NCBI RefSeq assembly: GCF_002368295.1
Contig: NZ_AP018248.1
Span: 3,656,725 to 3,720,724, forward strand
Length of the DNA: 64,000 nucleotides
Source: Tolypothrix tenuis PCC 7101
GTDB taxonomy: Bacteria > Cyanobacteriota > Cyanobacteriia > Cyanobacteriales > Nostocaceae
Direction of reading: 5' to 3'
The position numbers and the translations under genes are program-made. Below the pieces are notes generated by a model. The model saw only the letters and a list, made by a program, of their open reading frames with translations. It was not told the origin of the DNA and ran no database searches. Positions 55,643 to 64,000 of the stretch are shown here, in pieces. Positions within the stretch are counted from its first letter, which is position 1; every line of letters begins with the position of its first letter.

Positions 55643-55849
55643 TTATAAATATTTGTCGATGTTGGTAGACCAATCAGTCGGCCCTGAAAGATTCAGCGAT
55701 CGCGCGGTCTGCAAGAATGATACACTTTCCTGCTTCTCAGGCGGTAAAATTTCGATACTCAACCGCACACGAGTATTGTTTGGTAATGCGATCGGTTCAG
55801 TAGGATAGAATACTCTGCCATCAAATACGGCTGTGATTGTATCTGCCAT
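55643..55849 (-). CDS. Antitoxin (AF2212/DUF104-like)
   Basis: A 68-aa protein with start chosen at the ATG at 55849 (MADTITAVFDGRVFYPTEPI), with GGAAAT just upstream; the frame extends to 55870. The FDGRVFYPTEPIALPNNTRV motif is typical of the AF2212/PG0164 group: a short beta N-terminus that binds DNA, then a helical toxin-binding tail. It precedes the PIN toxin gene. Confidence 0.82.
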   Translation of the reverse strand: MADTITAVFDGRVFYPTEPIALPNNTRVRLSIEILPPEKQESVSFLQTARSLNLSGPTDWSTNIDKYL

Positions 55850-56066
55850 GATATTTCCAAAGCGCTGCAATAATATCCTAATCTGGTTGTGTACAGAGGG
55901 GGGAAGGGGGAAGGGTGAAGGGTGAAGGGGGAAAGATGAAATTGTATATTTGTTGTGGGGTGGGCATCTTGCCCGCCCAATATATGCAAGTTAAATATGG
56001 AAGAGCGTAATTCAAAATTAATCACAGACGCGATTAATCGCGTCTCTACAACTTTTGACTCTGTTT

Positions 56067-56717
56067 TTAAATCTTGCAAGATACCCAAATACCACGGCCA
56101 TGTTTGGTAAATTCATCGATGGTTTGCAATGACAGTTCGTGATTGGTCATATTTTGCAGCATTGCTAAAGGTAGAGTGAGAGAATTTGCACCCGCTTGCA
56201 GGGAGGCTACTGCTTCTTCTGGAGATTTGATACTAGCCGCCATAATTTTTGTATCGCTACCTTTGACTACATTAGCCATTTGCTGCACTAAAGCTATGCC
56301 ATCACCTAAAAGTTTAGTAGCACGATTAACATAGGCGATCGCATATTTTGCACCCGCTTCTTTGGCTATGGCGGCTTGTGCTGCACTATAAATTCCTGTC
56401 ACCGCACAGGGAATTTCCCCCTGTAATGCTGCAACCACCTGAAAACCAACTAATGCTGCAGGAATTTTTAATATAGTTTGCTGACCAATAATTCCAAAAG
56501 CCGCCCGCCCTTCTGCTAACATCTCATCAAAATCAGATGACATTAACTGATAAAACAAGGGGCCTGTAGTTAACTGTGCCAATCGTTTGAGTGTAGTCTC
56601 TACTGGTAAATCGCTTTTTGCCAAAAGAGTTGGGTTGGTCGTGATACCCTTTACCCAACCCAATTCTTTAGCAGCCTGGGCTTCAGCGATAATTGCCGAA
56701 TCGAGATAAATGCTCAC
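56067..56717 (-). CDS. Transaldolase / fructose-6-phosphate aldolase family
   Basis: A 216-aa TalC/FSA-type class I aldolase. I take the GTG at 56717 (SIYLDSAII) because GGAG lies six bases upstream; a TTG four codons earlier is possible. The Schiff-base lysine is K84 in QTILKIPA, with D6 (LDSA) and N28 (GITTNPT) as further active-site residues. The short length separates it from the 330-380-aa main transaldolases. It would act in sugar-phosphate exchange in the cytoplasm. Confidence 0.9.
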   Translation of the reverse strand: MSIYLDSAIIAEAQAAKELGWVKGITTNPTLLAKSDLPVETTLKRLAQLTTGPLFYQLMSSDFDEMLAEGRAAFGIIGQQTILKIPAALVGFQVVAALQGEIPCAVTGIYSAAQAAIAKEAGAKYAIAYVNRATKLLGDGIALVQQMANVVKGSDTKIMAASIKSPEEAVASLQAGANSLTLPLAMLQNMTNHELSLQTIDEFTKHGRGIWVSCKI

Positions 56718-56849
56718 GTTTTGCTCCAAAGAAAGGTGTTTTCGCTGTCATTCTACAGCTGATAGGAAGGGGACTGGGGATTGGGGACTGGGAAAAGGTT
56801 GACAATTCAGAACTCAGAACTCATACCAATTTGAATAAAGAATACGACA
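56718..56849. repeat. Short STRR region upstream of the transaldolase gene
   Basis: Contains GGGGACT/GGGGATT heptamers at 56769-56793 and a CAGAACTCAGAACTCA direct repeat at 56806-56822. The transaldolase promoter presumably lies here. Confidence 0.55.
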
Positions 56850-57049
56850 GTGTTGTACAAATCCCTCGCGCCCTCATCCCCTATACCCCTTCTCCCGCAG
56901 GAGAAGGGGAACTAAATCTCTTACTCCCCTCTCCTGGCGGGAGAGGGGCTGGGGGTGAGGGCGAAACCTTGCAACTAAGCGGGTTTCACGTTAAGTTGAC
57001 ACCAATGGTACAACACGCGCCGTATATAGCTTTTAGCTGAAGTTGACAC
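56850..57049. mobile_element. MITE B, rearranged copy
   Basis: Starts inside the element (GTTGTACAAAT), runs through the CTTCTCCC/GGGAGAAGG palindromes to the end TTAAGTTGACAC (56991-57002), and is then followed by a second element end in the same direction (TACAACACGCGCCGTATATA ... GTTGACAC, to 57049). The missing left end is thus present inverted at the right. Compare the intact copy at 62314-62498. Confidence 0.8.
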
Positions 57050-57077
57050 ATCTGGGGAGTATCGCAATATTCAAAAT

Positions 57078-57103
57078 GACCCAGCTTTCTGGAAAACTGG
57101 GTC
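57078..57103 (-). terminator. Terminator of the adhesin gene
   Basis: A 7-bp stem GACCCAG/CTGGGTC with a 12-base loop, about a dozen bases past the stop at 57116; on the - strand it is followed by ATTTTGA. Confidence 0.75.
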
Positions 57104-57115
57104 TTGGTTGGAGGT

Positions 57116-60100
57116 TTACACAAGGATGAAATCGGTGAGGTCAATTAGGTTGACGGTGATGCCATTGAGATAGGCGAGGACTTCATTGCCCTTGCTAATC
57201 CTGACCCGGGTGCCATCCTGTAAAATCGTCAATTGGGCAAAGGCAAGACCCCCTGTTAAGCCAATCTTGTCTACGCCATTCTGGAAATCGGTTATGGTAT
57301 CGGTGCCTTCCTCTGTTGCCAGAATAAAGGTATCATTGCCAAGATTGCCGGTGAGGGTATCGTTGCCGAGTCCGCCGCGCAGTCGATCGTCGCCATTGTC
57401 GCCGAACAAGACATCATCGCCTGCATTGCCGAACAGGATATCATTGCCGTTACCACCCCGGATGGTATCGTTGCCCGCTGCACCTTGAATTGTATCGATG
57501 CCGTTGCCACCGTTGAGTACCAAACCAAAGTTAATCGTTAAGATGTTGGGGGTGGGGTCAGTATCAACACCACCGTTGGCAGTACCGCCAGTATCCTGCA
57601 CGCGGAAGGTGAAGCTGGCAGGGTTGGGAGGTGTTGCGGGTGGGGTGGAGAAGGTGGGGGCGAGGTATTGCAACTTGTTAGCCGTGATATCGGCGACAGC
57701 AATCGATTGATTGAGGGTGACATTGACACCATTGAGGGTGAGTCGCCCGGTTGTGGGTAAGGAACTGATGATTACGGCTTGCAACGAGTTTGCAGGGGTA
57801 TCGTTGGGGTCAGTGAAGCCGAAGTCAGCGACGGTGAAGGTGTAGCTGGTGCCTGTCGTGATGGTTTTATCCGTACCGGAGGGGGCATCATTCACCGGGG
57901 TGACATTGACGGTAAACGTATTGGGCGTTGCGTCAAGGTCAATGCCGCCATTGGCAGTACCGCCGTTATCCTGCACCTGGAAAGTGAAGTTGGCATAGTT
58001 TGCCCCATTGGCATTCTCAGCGGGAGCGAATTTGAGTAGTCCGTTGGTGATATCGGTGACGGAGATGAACTGTTCTGTGGTGACGGTAGTGCCATTGAGG
58101 GTCAGGCTGCCAGCACCGGAGAGTGTACTAATCTTCACCGCAAGTAGGGTATTGGCAGGCGTATCGCTGGAGTCGCTGAAGCCAAAGTCCGCCGTGGTGA
58201 AAGTGTAAGCGGTATCTTCCAGGGTCGTCACGGTCTTGTCTGTTCCAGCAGGGGCATCATTCACCGGGGTGACATTGACAGTAAACGTATTGGGCGTTGC
58301 GTCAAGGTCAACACCTCCATTGTCAGTACCGCCGTTATCTTGCACTTGGAAGGTGAAGCTGTTGGAACTTGTGCTGTTGGCAGCTGGGGAGAATTTGAGC
58401 AGTCCGTTGGTGATATCGGTGACGGAGATGAACTGTTCTGCGGTGACGGCAGTGCCATTGAGAGTCAGGCTGCCAGCACCCGGGAGTGTACTAATCTTCA
58501 CCGCAAGTAGGGTATTGGCAGGCGTATCGCTGGAGTCGCTGAAGCCAAAGTCAGCCGTGGTGAAGGTGTAAGCGGTATCTTCCAGGGTCGTCACGGTCTT
58601 GTCTGTCCCAGCGGGGGCATCATTCACGGATGTGACATTCAGGGTAAGGGTATTTGCTGTGGCATCAATATTAACGCCGCCGTTAGCAGTGCCGCCGTTA
58701 TCCTGCACTTGGAAGGTAAAGCTGGCATAGTTTGTGCCATTGGTATTCTCAGCGGGAGTGAATTTGAGCAGTCCGTTGTTAATATCGGTGACGGAGATGA
58801 ACTGTTCTGCGGTGACAGCAGCCCCGTTGAACGTCAAGCTGCCAGCACCGGAGAGTGTACTAATATTCACCGCAAGTAGGGTATTGGCAGGCGTATCGTT
58901 GGGGTCAGTGAAACCAAAGTCCGCCGTGGTGAAAGTGTAAGCGGTATCTTCCAGGGTCGTCACGGTCTTGTCTGTTCCAGCAGGGGCATCATTCACCGGG
59001 GTGACATTGACAGTAAACGTATTGGGCGTTGCGTCAAGGTTAACGCCTCCATTGTCAGTACCGCCGTTATCTTGCACTTGGAAGGTGAAGCTGTTGGAAC
59101 TTGTGCTGTTGGCAGCCGGGGAGAACTTGAGTAGTCCATTGGTGATGTCTGTGGCACTGATCAACTGTCCGGTGGTGACGGCAGTGCCATTGAGGGTCAG
59201 GCTGCCAGCACCCGGGAGTGTACTAATCTTCACCGCAAGTAGGGTATTGGCAGGCGTATCGCTGGAGTCGCTGAAGCCAAAGTCTGCCGTGGTGAAGGTG
59301 TAAGCGGTGTCTTCCAGAGTGGTGACGGTCTTATTACTACCAGCGGGGGCATCATTCACGGATGTAACGTTGATCGGCACTGTAAACGGAGTAGAGGTAA
59401 AGCTGCCATTGTTGTTGAATTGGTAGGTGAAACTATCTGTCCCATTGAAGTTAGGGTTGGGGGTATAGGTGAAAGAGCCGTCTGGGTTGAGTGTGACCGT
59501 ACCATTGCTAGGATCACTCACCTTGGTGGCTTGCAGGGCGCTGGTATCCACATAAACATCATTAATCAAGACCCCGTTTAAGCGATTGACCGTGAGCAGA
59601 TTATCTTCAAGCACGGTGTACGGTTTGACGTTCGATGCCTGGTTACCACTGAAAATAATCCCACCATTGAAAGCGACGGTGGGAGCTTGTGCCACTCCTG
59701 CTTGGCTCACGAGGTCAGGGGTAATGGCAAAAATTGCCCCCCCAATGCCCTGACCATTATTTGCTCCGGTGCCCCCGATGGCTTGGTTATTGCTGAAGAT
59801 GGTATTGGTGAGGGTGAGAGAGCCAGCCCGGATAAAGATCGCTCCACCCAAGCCAGCTCCACCGCCACCGAAGCCACCGCTGCCACCTTCGCCGCCGGGA
59901 GAGTCATTGCTGCGGCCGCGGCGGCCGGTGCCGCCGCGGCCGCCACCGAAGCCACCGCTGCTACCACTGCCACCGAAGCCACCGCTGCCACCTTCGCCTT
60001 GACCGCTACCGTCAGGGCGGCGGCGGCCAGCAGCACCGCCGCCGCCACCACCACCACCACCGCCGCCGCCGCCACCGAAGCCACCGAAGCCACCGAAGCC

Positions 60101-61339
60101 ACCACCGCCACCACCGCCACCGTCGCCACTACTGGCACCGCCGCCGCCGCCGCCACCACCACCACCACCGCCACCGCTGCCAAAGCCACCGCTGCCGCCA
60201 TCGCCACCGATGCCACCGATGCCAGCACTGCCGCTGCCGCCACTGCCGCCGCTGCCGCCGAGGAGACCGCCACCACTGACGCCGCTGTCGCCGCCGTTGC
60301 TGCCGCTGCCGCCGCTGCCGCCGCTGTTGCCACCACTGCCACCGTTACCCCCGATCGCCTGGTTGTTGCTAAACGTGACATTTGTGGTGCTTACCGTACC
60401 GTTATCAATATACAAAGCACCCCCAAAACCACCATTGCCGCCAGTACCTCTTGTTCCATCTGCGCCTTTAGCCACTCCACCTGTCAGCGTCATGCCAGAA
60501 AAGCTGACCACGCCGCCATTCACTGTAAAAATTTGATTGCCGTTGCCGTTAATCGTGTTGTTGTTCCCAACAAAGGCAATGTTGCTGCTGATGGAGGTCA
60601 GGACACCGCTCAAACTGATTGCACTAGTTAGGGTAATGGTGTCATCGCCAACTTGTGTGTTGGCATCATTAATCGCGGTATTCAGAGACGCAAAATCACT
60701 GGCTGTAAAGTTGGCTAACACATTCTGATACGCTGCCTGCGCCCAGTCGGACAGTGGGGTTGCCGCTTCAATCTTGCCTGTACTAAATTCCAACTCCCAA
60801 TCACCGCCCAGGGCAGCGTTCCCCGTCAAGTCTGTTGATGCTGCCACATCTGCACCCGTCAGCGCCGCAATCTGGCTGACAAAATTCTGTCCTGTGGCAT
60901 CTGCCGCCACATTACAGCCAAATAACAGAAAATCTCCCTCCTCACTCAAGGAACTAGCCCAGGATTGCAACAATCCAGCATAGTTCCCCAAGTTATCCCC
61001 ATTCAGGCTGGTATTGCCCAACTGCAACGCCCCATCACTGCCGTGAGAAAACACCGACACCGAGGAGAGATTTTTGTAGCCTGCTAACACCTGGCTGATC
61101 TGGCTCAATTCATCGCCATTGGGATTGAGGACATACACTGCCGTACCAGGGCTGACTCCCGCCACCAGGGTTTGATAATTTGGCAATTCCCCATCCACAA
61201 AAGCAACAGCACTGGCACTGCTGTTAAAGGATAGAGGCGCAGAGAATGGGTCAAAAGCAGACACCGAATTTGGCTGTATGGGGTCTAATCCAGTCAGGGA
61301 ATGAGGAATTGTAGAGAATGAACTTTCGGAACTCAACAT
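57116..61339 (-). CDS. Large secreted DUF4347 / cadherin-like / RTX protein
   Basis: A 1407-aa protein; ATG at 61339 chosen because AAGGAG lies five bases upstream. Order: DUF4347 (about 46-205: VSVFSHGSDG, DFLLFGCNVAA), a beta-helix-like domain (about 215-330, GNNNTINGNG), a very Gly-rich stretch (about 330-500), cadherin-like repeats (about 660-1260; five units of about 121 residues each with NDAPAG, TLEDTAYTFTTADFGF and FTFQVQDNGG), then RTX nonapeptides (about 1285-1330; GGNGNDILFG) and a hydrophobic C-terminal signal for type I secretion. No classical signal peptide. It is a calcium-binding surface or extracellular adhesin. GC content is higher than in its surroundings, and related MITE copies lie on both sides. 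Confidence 0.92.
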   Translation of the reverse strand: MLSSESSFSTIPHSLTGLDPIQPNSVSAFDPFSAPLSFNSSASAVAFVDGELPNYQTLVAGVSPGTAVYVLNPNGDELSQISQVLAGYKNLSSVSVFSHGSDGALQLGNTSLNGDNLGNYAGLLQSWASSLSEEGDFLLFGCNVAADATGQNFVSQIAALTGADVAASTDLTGNAALGGDWELEFSTGKIEAATPLSDWAQAAYQNVLANFTASDFASLNTAINDANTQVGDDTITLTSAISLSGVLTSISSNIAFVGNNNTINGNGNQIFTVNGGVVSFSGMTLTGGVAKGADGTRGTGGNGGFGGALYIDNGTVSTTNVTFSNNQAIGGNGGSGGNSGGSGGSGSNGGDSGVSGGGLLGGSGGSGGSGSAGIGGIGGDGGSGGFGSGGGGGGGGGGGGGASSGDGGGGGGGGFGGFGGFGGGGGGGGGGGGGGAAGRRRPDGSGQGEGGSGGFGGSGSSGGFGGGRGGTGRRGRSNDSPGGEGGSGGFGGGGAGLGGAIFIRAGSLTLTNTIFSNNQAIGGTGANNGQGIGGAIFAITPDLVSQAGVAQAPTVAFNGGIIFSGNQASNVKPYTVLEDNLLTVNRLNGVLINDVYVDTSALQATKVSDPSNGTVTLNPDGSFTYTPNPNFNGTDSFTYQFNNNGSFTSTPFTVPINVTSVNDAPAGSNKTVTTLEDTAYTFTTADFGFSDSSDTPANTLLAVKISTLPGAGSLTLNGTAVTTGQLISATDITNGLLKFSPAANSTSSNSFTFQVQDNGGTDNGGVNLDATPNTFTVNVTPVNDAPAGTDKTVTTLEDTAYTFTTADFGFTDPNDTPANTLLAVNISTLSGAGSLTFNGAAVTAEQFISVTDINNGLLKFTPAENTNGTNYASFTFQVQDNGGTANGGVNIDATANTLTLNVTSVNDAPAGTDKTVTTLEDTAYTFTTADFGFSDSSDTPANTLLAVKISTLPGAGSLTLNGTAVTAEQFISVTDITNGLLKFSPAANSTSSNSFTFQVQDNGGTDNGGVDLDATPNTFTVNVTPVNDAPAGTDKTVTTLEDTAYTFTTADFGFSDSSDTPANTLLAVKISTLSGAGSLTLNGTTVTTEQFISVTDITNGLLKFAPAENANGANYANFTFQVQDNGGTANGGIDLDATPNTFTVNVTPVNDAPSGTDKTITTGTSYTFTVADFGFTDPNDTPANSLQAVIISSLPTTGRLTLNGVNVTLNQSIAVADITANKLQYLAPTFSTPPATPPNPASFTFRVQDTGGTANGGVDTDPTPNILTINFGLVLNGGNGIDTIQGAAGNDTIRGGNGNDILFGNAGDDVLFGDNGDDRLRGGLGNDTLTGNLGNDTFILATEEGTDTITDFQNGVDKIGLTGGLAFAQLTILQDGTRVRISKGNEVLAYLNGITVNLIDLTDFILV

Positions 61340-61821
61340 AAACACTCCTTATTGAAAAACATCAAGCCCCAGATTTTGCAGACATTGCACAAAAGACAGG
61401 GATGATGAGTATTTGGTCACAGCAAAGCTTTCCGCTCGTTCACAGATGAACTCGGAAGATTTATTGGTCAGCTATTCTGCTATTAAGTTGCAGAATCCAT
61501 CGTGCAATTAGTTGACAGCGCCGCACTGCGATGCCCTGAGCTTGTCGAAGGGAGCCTGTCGAAATGTTGATAGTTGATAGCCCTGATTACTTAGTTATGT
61601 AATTTAGCCGCTTATTAGCTGAATATGAGAAATTTTAAGAGCTAACCTCAATATCTTTTCATAAAAGATTCGATGACGCAGTAGATTTACTGAATCTTTA
61701 CAAAGGCTTGATTAACAATACCTTCGCCAAAATCAGCTAAGGTGTACACACAAGTACTATCTGTAAGGGTAAAAAATATTTGATACATCAATCATGACTT
61801 TTCAAACATCCTCTGAGGAAA
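61340..61821. other. Upstream region of the adhesin gene
   Basis: Holds the ribosome-binding site of the adhesin gene, and a CCCTGAGCTTGTCGAAGGG dispersed repeat at about 61535. No gene seen. Confidence 0.5.
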
Positions 61822-62136
61822 GCCACTATTGAGTTAAGAAAAGCCACTATTGAGTTGAGAATAGCCACTATTGAGTTGAGAATAGCCACTATTGAGTTGA
61901 GAATAGCCGCTATTGAGTTGAGCAAAGCCGCTACTGAGTTGAGAATAGCCACTATTGAGTTGAGAATAGCCACTATTGAGTTGAGAATAGCCGCTATTGA
62001 GTTGAGAATAGCCGCTATTGAGTTGAGCAAAGCCACTATTGAGTTGAGAATAGCCACTATTGAGTTGAGAATAGCCGCTATTGAGTTGAGCAAAGCCGCT
62101 ACTGAGTTGAGAATAGTCGCTATTGACTTAACGATA
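61822..62136. repeat. 21-bp tandem array, 15 units
   Basis: Fifteen units of about GCCACTATTGAGTTGAGAATA, start to start 21 bp (61822, 61843, 61864 and so on to 62116). Unit variants (GCCGCT, GAGCAAA, CTACTGAG) recur in the same order: a pair of variant units at 61906/61927 is repeated at 62074/62095. Both strands stay open across it: + reads the heptad IATIELR, - reads LNSIVAI. Neither has an ATG start or a clear ribosome-binding site, so I list it as a repeat and not a gene. Confidence 0.9.
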
Positions 62137-62313
62137 GTGGCTTTTGTTGTTGGTTGGCGAATTTGCGATCGCCATCAATCAATACTCCGCCCCGGTCAAG
62201 CGCCCTAGAAGGGCGGGGCTTGTACCCATGCTCCGCTTCTCTACGAGACGCTACGCGTAGCTTGCTTCCACGAAGTGGTACGCACTCGCGTTGGGGGAAA
62301 GGGTTTGCCACCT

Positions 62314-62498
62314 GTGTCAACTTAAGCTAAAAGCTATATACGGCGCGTGTTGTACAAATACCCTCGCCCTCATCCCCTAACCCCTTCTCCCTCAGGGAGA
62401 AGGGGAATTAAATCTCTTGCTCCCCTCTCCTGGTGGGAGAGGGGCTGGGGGTGAGGGCAAAACCTTGCAACCAAGCGGTTTTCACGTTAAGTTGACAC
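62314..62498 (+). mobile_element. MITE B, intact 185-bp copy
   Basis: Inverted ends GTGTCAACTTAA (62314-62325) and TTAAGTTGACAC (62487-62498) enclose two GC-rich inner hairpins (CTTCTCCC/GGGAGAAGG and CCCCTCTCC/GGAGAGGGG). No ORF of its own. It is the reference copy for the interrupted one at 13142 and the rearranged one at 56850. Confidence 0.88.
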
Positions 62499-62616
62499 CA
62501 CTGAGGGCTTGCTCCCCCTGCTCCCCTGCTTCTTTTGACATTATCGGCGTTGCGTAAGTCTAACCTTATATATAGTGAATATATTTCGTGGGCAGAACCA
62601 CAGGATGGGGTGAGCG

Positions 62617-63966
62617 ATGGCAGCAAATTATACAGTTAAGAAAATCAAGAAATCCCTTCATGAGGCTGGTGTTAAATTTGTCCGCATTCTTTGGTGTGAT
62701 AATGCCAACATTATTCGGGGAAAAGCTGTGCATTTAGAGATGCTGTCTCACTATTTTGAACATGGTGTAGGCATATCTGCAGGGGAACAGGGCATACCTG
62801 TGATGTATGATGCGATCGCACCTGATTGTGGTTTGGCTCCTGTGGGTGAAATCCGCTTGGTTGCAGATTGGGATAGCTTGACACCTCTACCCTATGCGCC
62901 TGGTCATGCCCGTGTGCTGGGAAATATGATCCTTGATCGGCAACCTTGGGCGTTTTGTCCGCGCCATTTTCTTAAGGAGATGATTACCGCAGCCAAACGT
63001 GAGGGATTGGAAGTAAAAGCCGCTTTTGAAAACGAATTTTATCTATTGCGACAAACATCTGAGGGCATTGTACCTACAGAATCCACGGTGTTTGCTGCTA
63101 CTCAAGCAATGGATATTAATCGGGAGGTGATGGATGCGATCGCAGATGCTTTAATTGCCCAAAAAATCCCTGTAGAACAATATTATCCAGAATCCGGCCC
63201 TGGTCAGCAGGAAATATCTATGCGTTATACTGACGCTTTGCGTGCCGCTAACTACCAAATTGTATTTCGAGAAACCGTCAGAGCGATCGCCCGTCATCAC
63301 AATTTGACAGCTTCTTTCTTACCCAAAATCTTTCCAGAAGCAGCGAGTAGCGGTTGTCACATCCATCTTAGTTTGTGGCGTGACGGGCAAAACATTGTAC
63401 CCGATACCCAAGATGCTGCAGGTCTTTCCCAAACAGCCAGAGCATTTATTGCAGGTATTTTGCATCATCTACCAGCACTGATGGCTATCACTACCCCTAG
63501 TCCCAATTCTTACCGCCGCATTCGTCCTCATACTTGGAGTGGTGCTTTCCGTTGTTGGGGAATCGATAACCGCGAAGCAGCTGTCAGAGTTCCCAGCGAC
63601 CCAGAATTTGGTAATCCGACACATTTTGAGGTCAAAACTGTAGATGCAACCGCGAATCCTTTCTTAGCTATAGGTGCAATCATTGCAGCCGGACTAGACG
63701 GGATAAAACGCCATCTTGAACTTGCCAACCCCGTCAACGAAGACCCCGGAAATTTACCCATCGAACAGCGCACAGCCAATGGTATTGACCCCTTACCTAC
63801 AAATTTAGGGGAAGCGTTAGACCATCTTAGACAAAATAACGTCTTATTAAATGCGTTAAATCCCCAATTATCACAAGCATTTGTCGCAGTCCGTCAAGCC
63901 GAATGGCTAGCAATGAAAGATTGGGACTTAGATGCAGAAGTAAAGTTGTTATTGGAGAGGTATTGA
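62617..63966 (+). CDS. Glutamine synthetase family protein
   Basis: A 449-aa protein of the GlnA/PuuA fold. The N-terminal beta-grasp is KFVRILWCDNANIIRGKAV; the catalytic part has AAFENEFYLL (metal Glu), YYPESGPGQQEIS, ASSGCHIHLSLW (ATP/metal site), SPNSYRRIRPHTWSG (substrate Arg) and NREAAVRVP. It resembles gamma-glutamylpolyamine or other non-canonical GS relatives more than the main GlnA (about 470 aa with a Tyr adenylylation loop), so it may ligate glutamate to an amine instead of ammonia. Monocistronic as far as visible. Confidence 0.85.
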   Translation: MAANYTVKKIKKSLHEAGVKFVRILWCDNANIIRGKAVHLEMLSHYFEHGVGISAGEQGIPVMYDAIAPDCGLAPVGEIRLVADWDSLTPLPYAPGHARVLGNMILDRQPWAFCPRHFLKEMITAAKREGLEVKAAFENEFYLLRQTSEGIVPTESTVFAATQAMDINREVMDAIADALIAQKIPVEQYYPESGPGQQEISMRYTDALRAANYQIVFRETVRAIARHHNLTASFLPKIFPEAASSGCHIHLSLWRDGQNIVPDTQDAAGLSQTARAFIAGILHHLPALMAITTPSPNSYRRIRPHTWSGAFRCWGIDNREAAVRVPSDPEFGNPTHFEVKTVDATANPFLAIGAIIAAGLDGIKRHLELANPVNEDPGNLPIEQRTANGIDPLPTNLGEALDHLRQNNVLLNALNPQLSQAFVAVRQAEWLAMKDWDLDAEVKLLLERY

Positions 63967-64000
63967 GGGGATGGGGGACTGGGGATTGGGGACTGGGGAC
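63967..64000. repeat. STRR: GGGGACT/GGGGATT array
   Basis: Heptamers GGGGACT and GGGGATT directly after the glutamine synthetase-family stop, running off the window edge. Confidence 0.85.

Noticed and set aside
59687..60631. Open Ala/Thr-rich and Ala/Val-rich frames over the adhesin gene on + and in another - frame
   Set aside because: They arise from the Gly-codon-rich triplet repeats of the real frame, have extreme composition, and no start context.
61822..62136. CRISPR array
   Set aside because: Units are directly adjacent 21-bp repeats without spacers, and there are no cas genes in the window. The STRR arrays were rejected for the same reason.
61788..62208. Heptad-repeat proteins encoded by the 21-bp array
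   Set aside because: Neither strand has an ATG start or ribosome-binding site, and both are open only because of the repeat; kept as a repeat with a finding.

Overview
The window looks like a chromosomal segment of a filamentous, probably heterocyst-forming cyanobacterium (Nostocales-like). The evidence is the very frequent HIP1 octamer GCGATCGC, heptameric short tandem repeats (STRR) between genes, many families of dispersed palindromic repeats, XisH/XisI proteins, a CYP110-like P450, NdhD of the cyanobacterial NDH-1 complex, and many DUF families typical of cyanobacteria. The assignment comes from sequence features only; no database search was run.

Region 1 (1-13005) starts with the tail of an M23 peptidase gene and a tRNA-Arg(CCG), followed by an accessory island. 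Its core appears to be a DNA-sulfur-modification-like gene set on the + strand: a DUF4007 protein, a 1173-aa P-loop ATPase, a DndC-like PAPS-reductase/PP-loop sulfurtransferase, a GIY-YIG nuclease, a DndB-like DGQHR protein and a DndA-like cysteine desulfurase. DndD and DndE are not in the window. The set is split by 3 kb of other cargo: a Phd/VapC-type toxin-antitoxin pair, an Rpn/DUF4351 nuclease, XisI/XisH, and two small genes around a 31-bp perfect palindrome. This is the best candidate for an unusual system.

Region 2 (13006-19583) contains a four-level nest of palindromic/MITE-like elements, a large U32 peptidase-family gene with an STRR insertion inside its coding frame, a tiny membrane protein, a decayed IS630-type transposase and a GH31 glucosidase remnant beside it.

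Region 3 (19584-35746) is mostly housekeeping or metabolism: a TPR protein, gamma-glutamyltransferase, DUF1802, an aldo/keto reductase, a lipoprotein, NdhD, a CYP110-like P450 and a transketolase-family enzyme. A stand-alone DEAD/DEAH helicase-HNH nuclease fusion, a probable defence effector, sits among them.

Region 4 (35900-41700) is accessory: an AT-rich membrane/coiled-coil protein, a translationally coupled pair of a PD-(D/E)XK nuclease and a TOPRIM-like protein, a coupled DUF6883/DUF4926 pair, small hypotheticals and a VanY-type carboxypeptidase.

Region 5 (41700-56717) holds an AEC transporter, a phosphoribosyltransferase, a GPH-type sugar symporter, glycolate dehydrogenase subunits GlcF/GlcE, a two-gene phosphorelay (CBS-PAS-GAF-PAS histidine kinase plus REC-kinase), a type II NADH dehydrogenase, a PIN toxin-antitoxin pair and a small transaldolase.

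Region 6 (56718-64000) is dominated by a 1407-aa secreted DUF4347/beta-helix/Gly-rich/cadherin-like/RTX protein on the - strand. Related MITE copies flank it. A fifteen-unit 21-bp tandem array lies upstream, and a glutamine synthetase-family gene ends the window.
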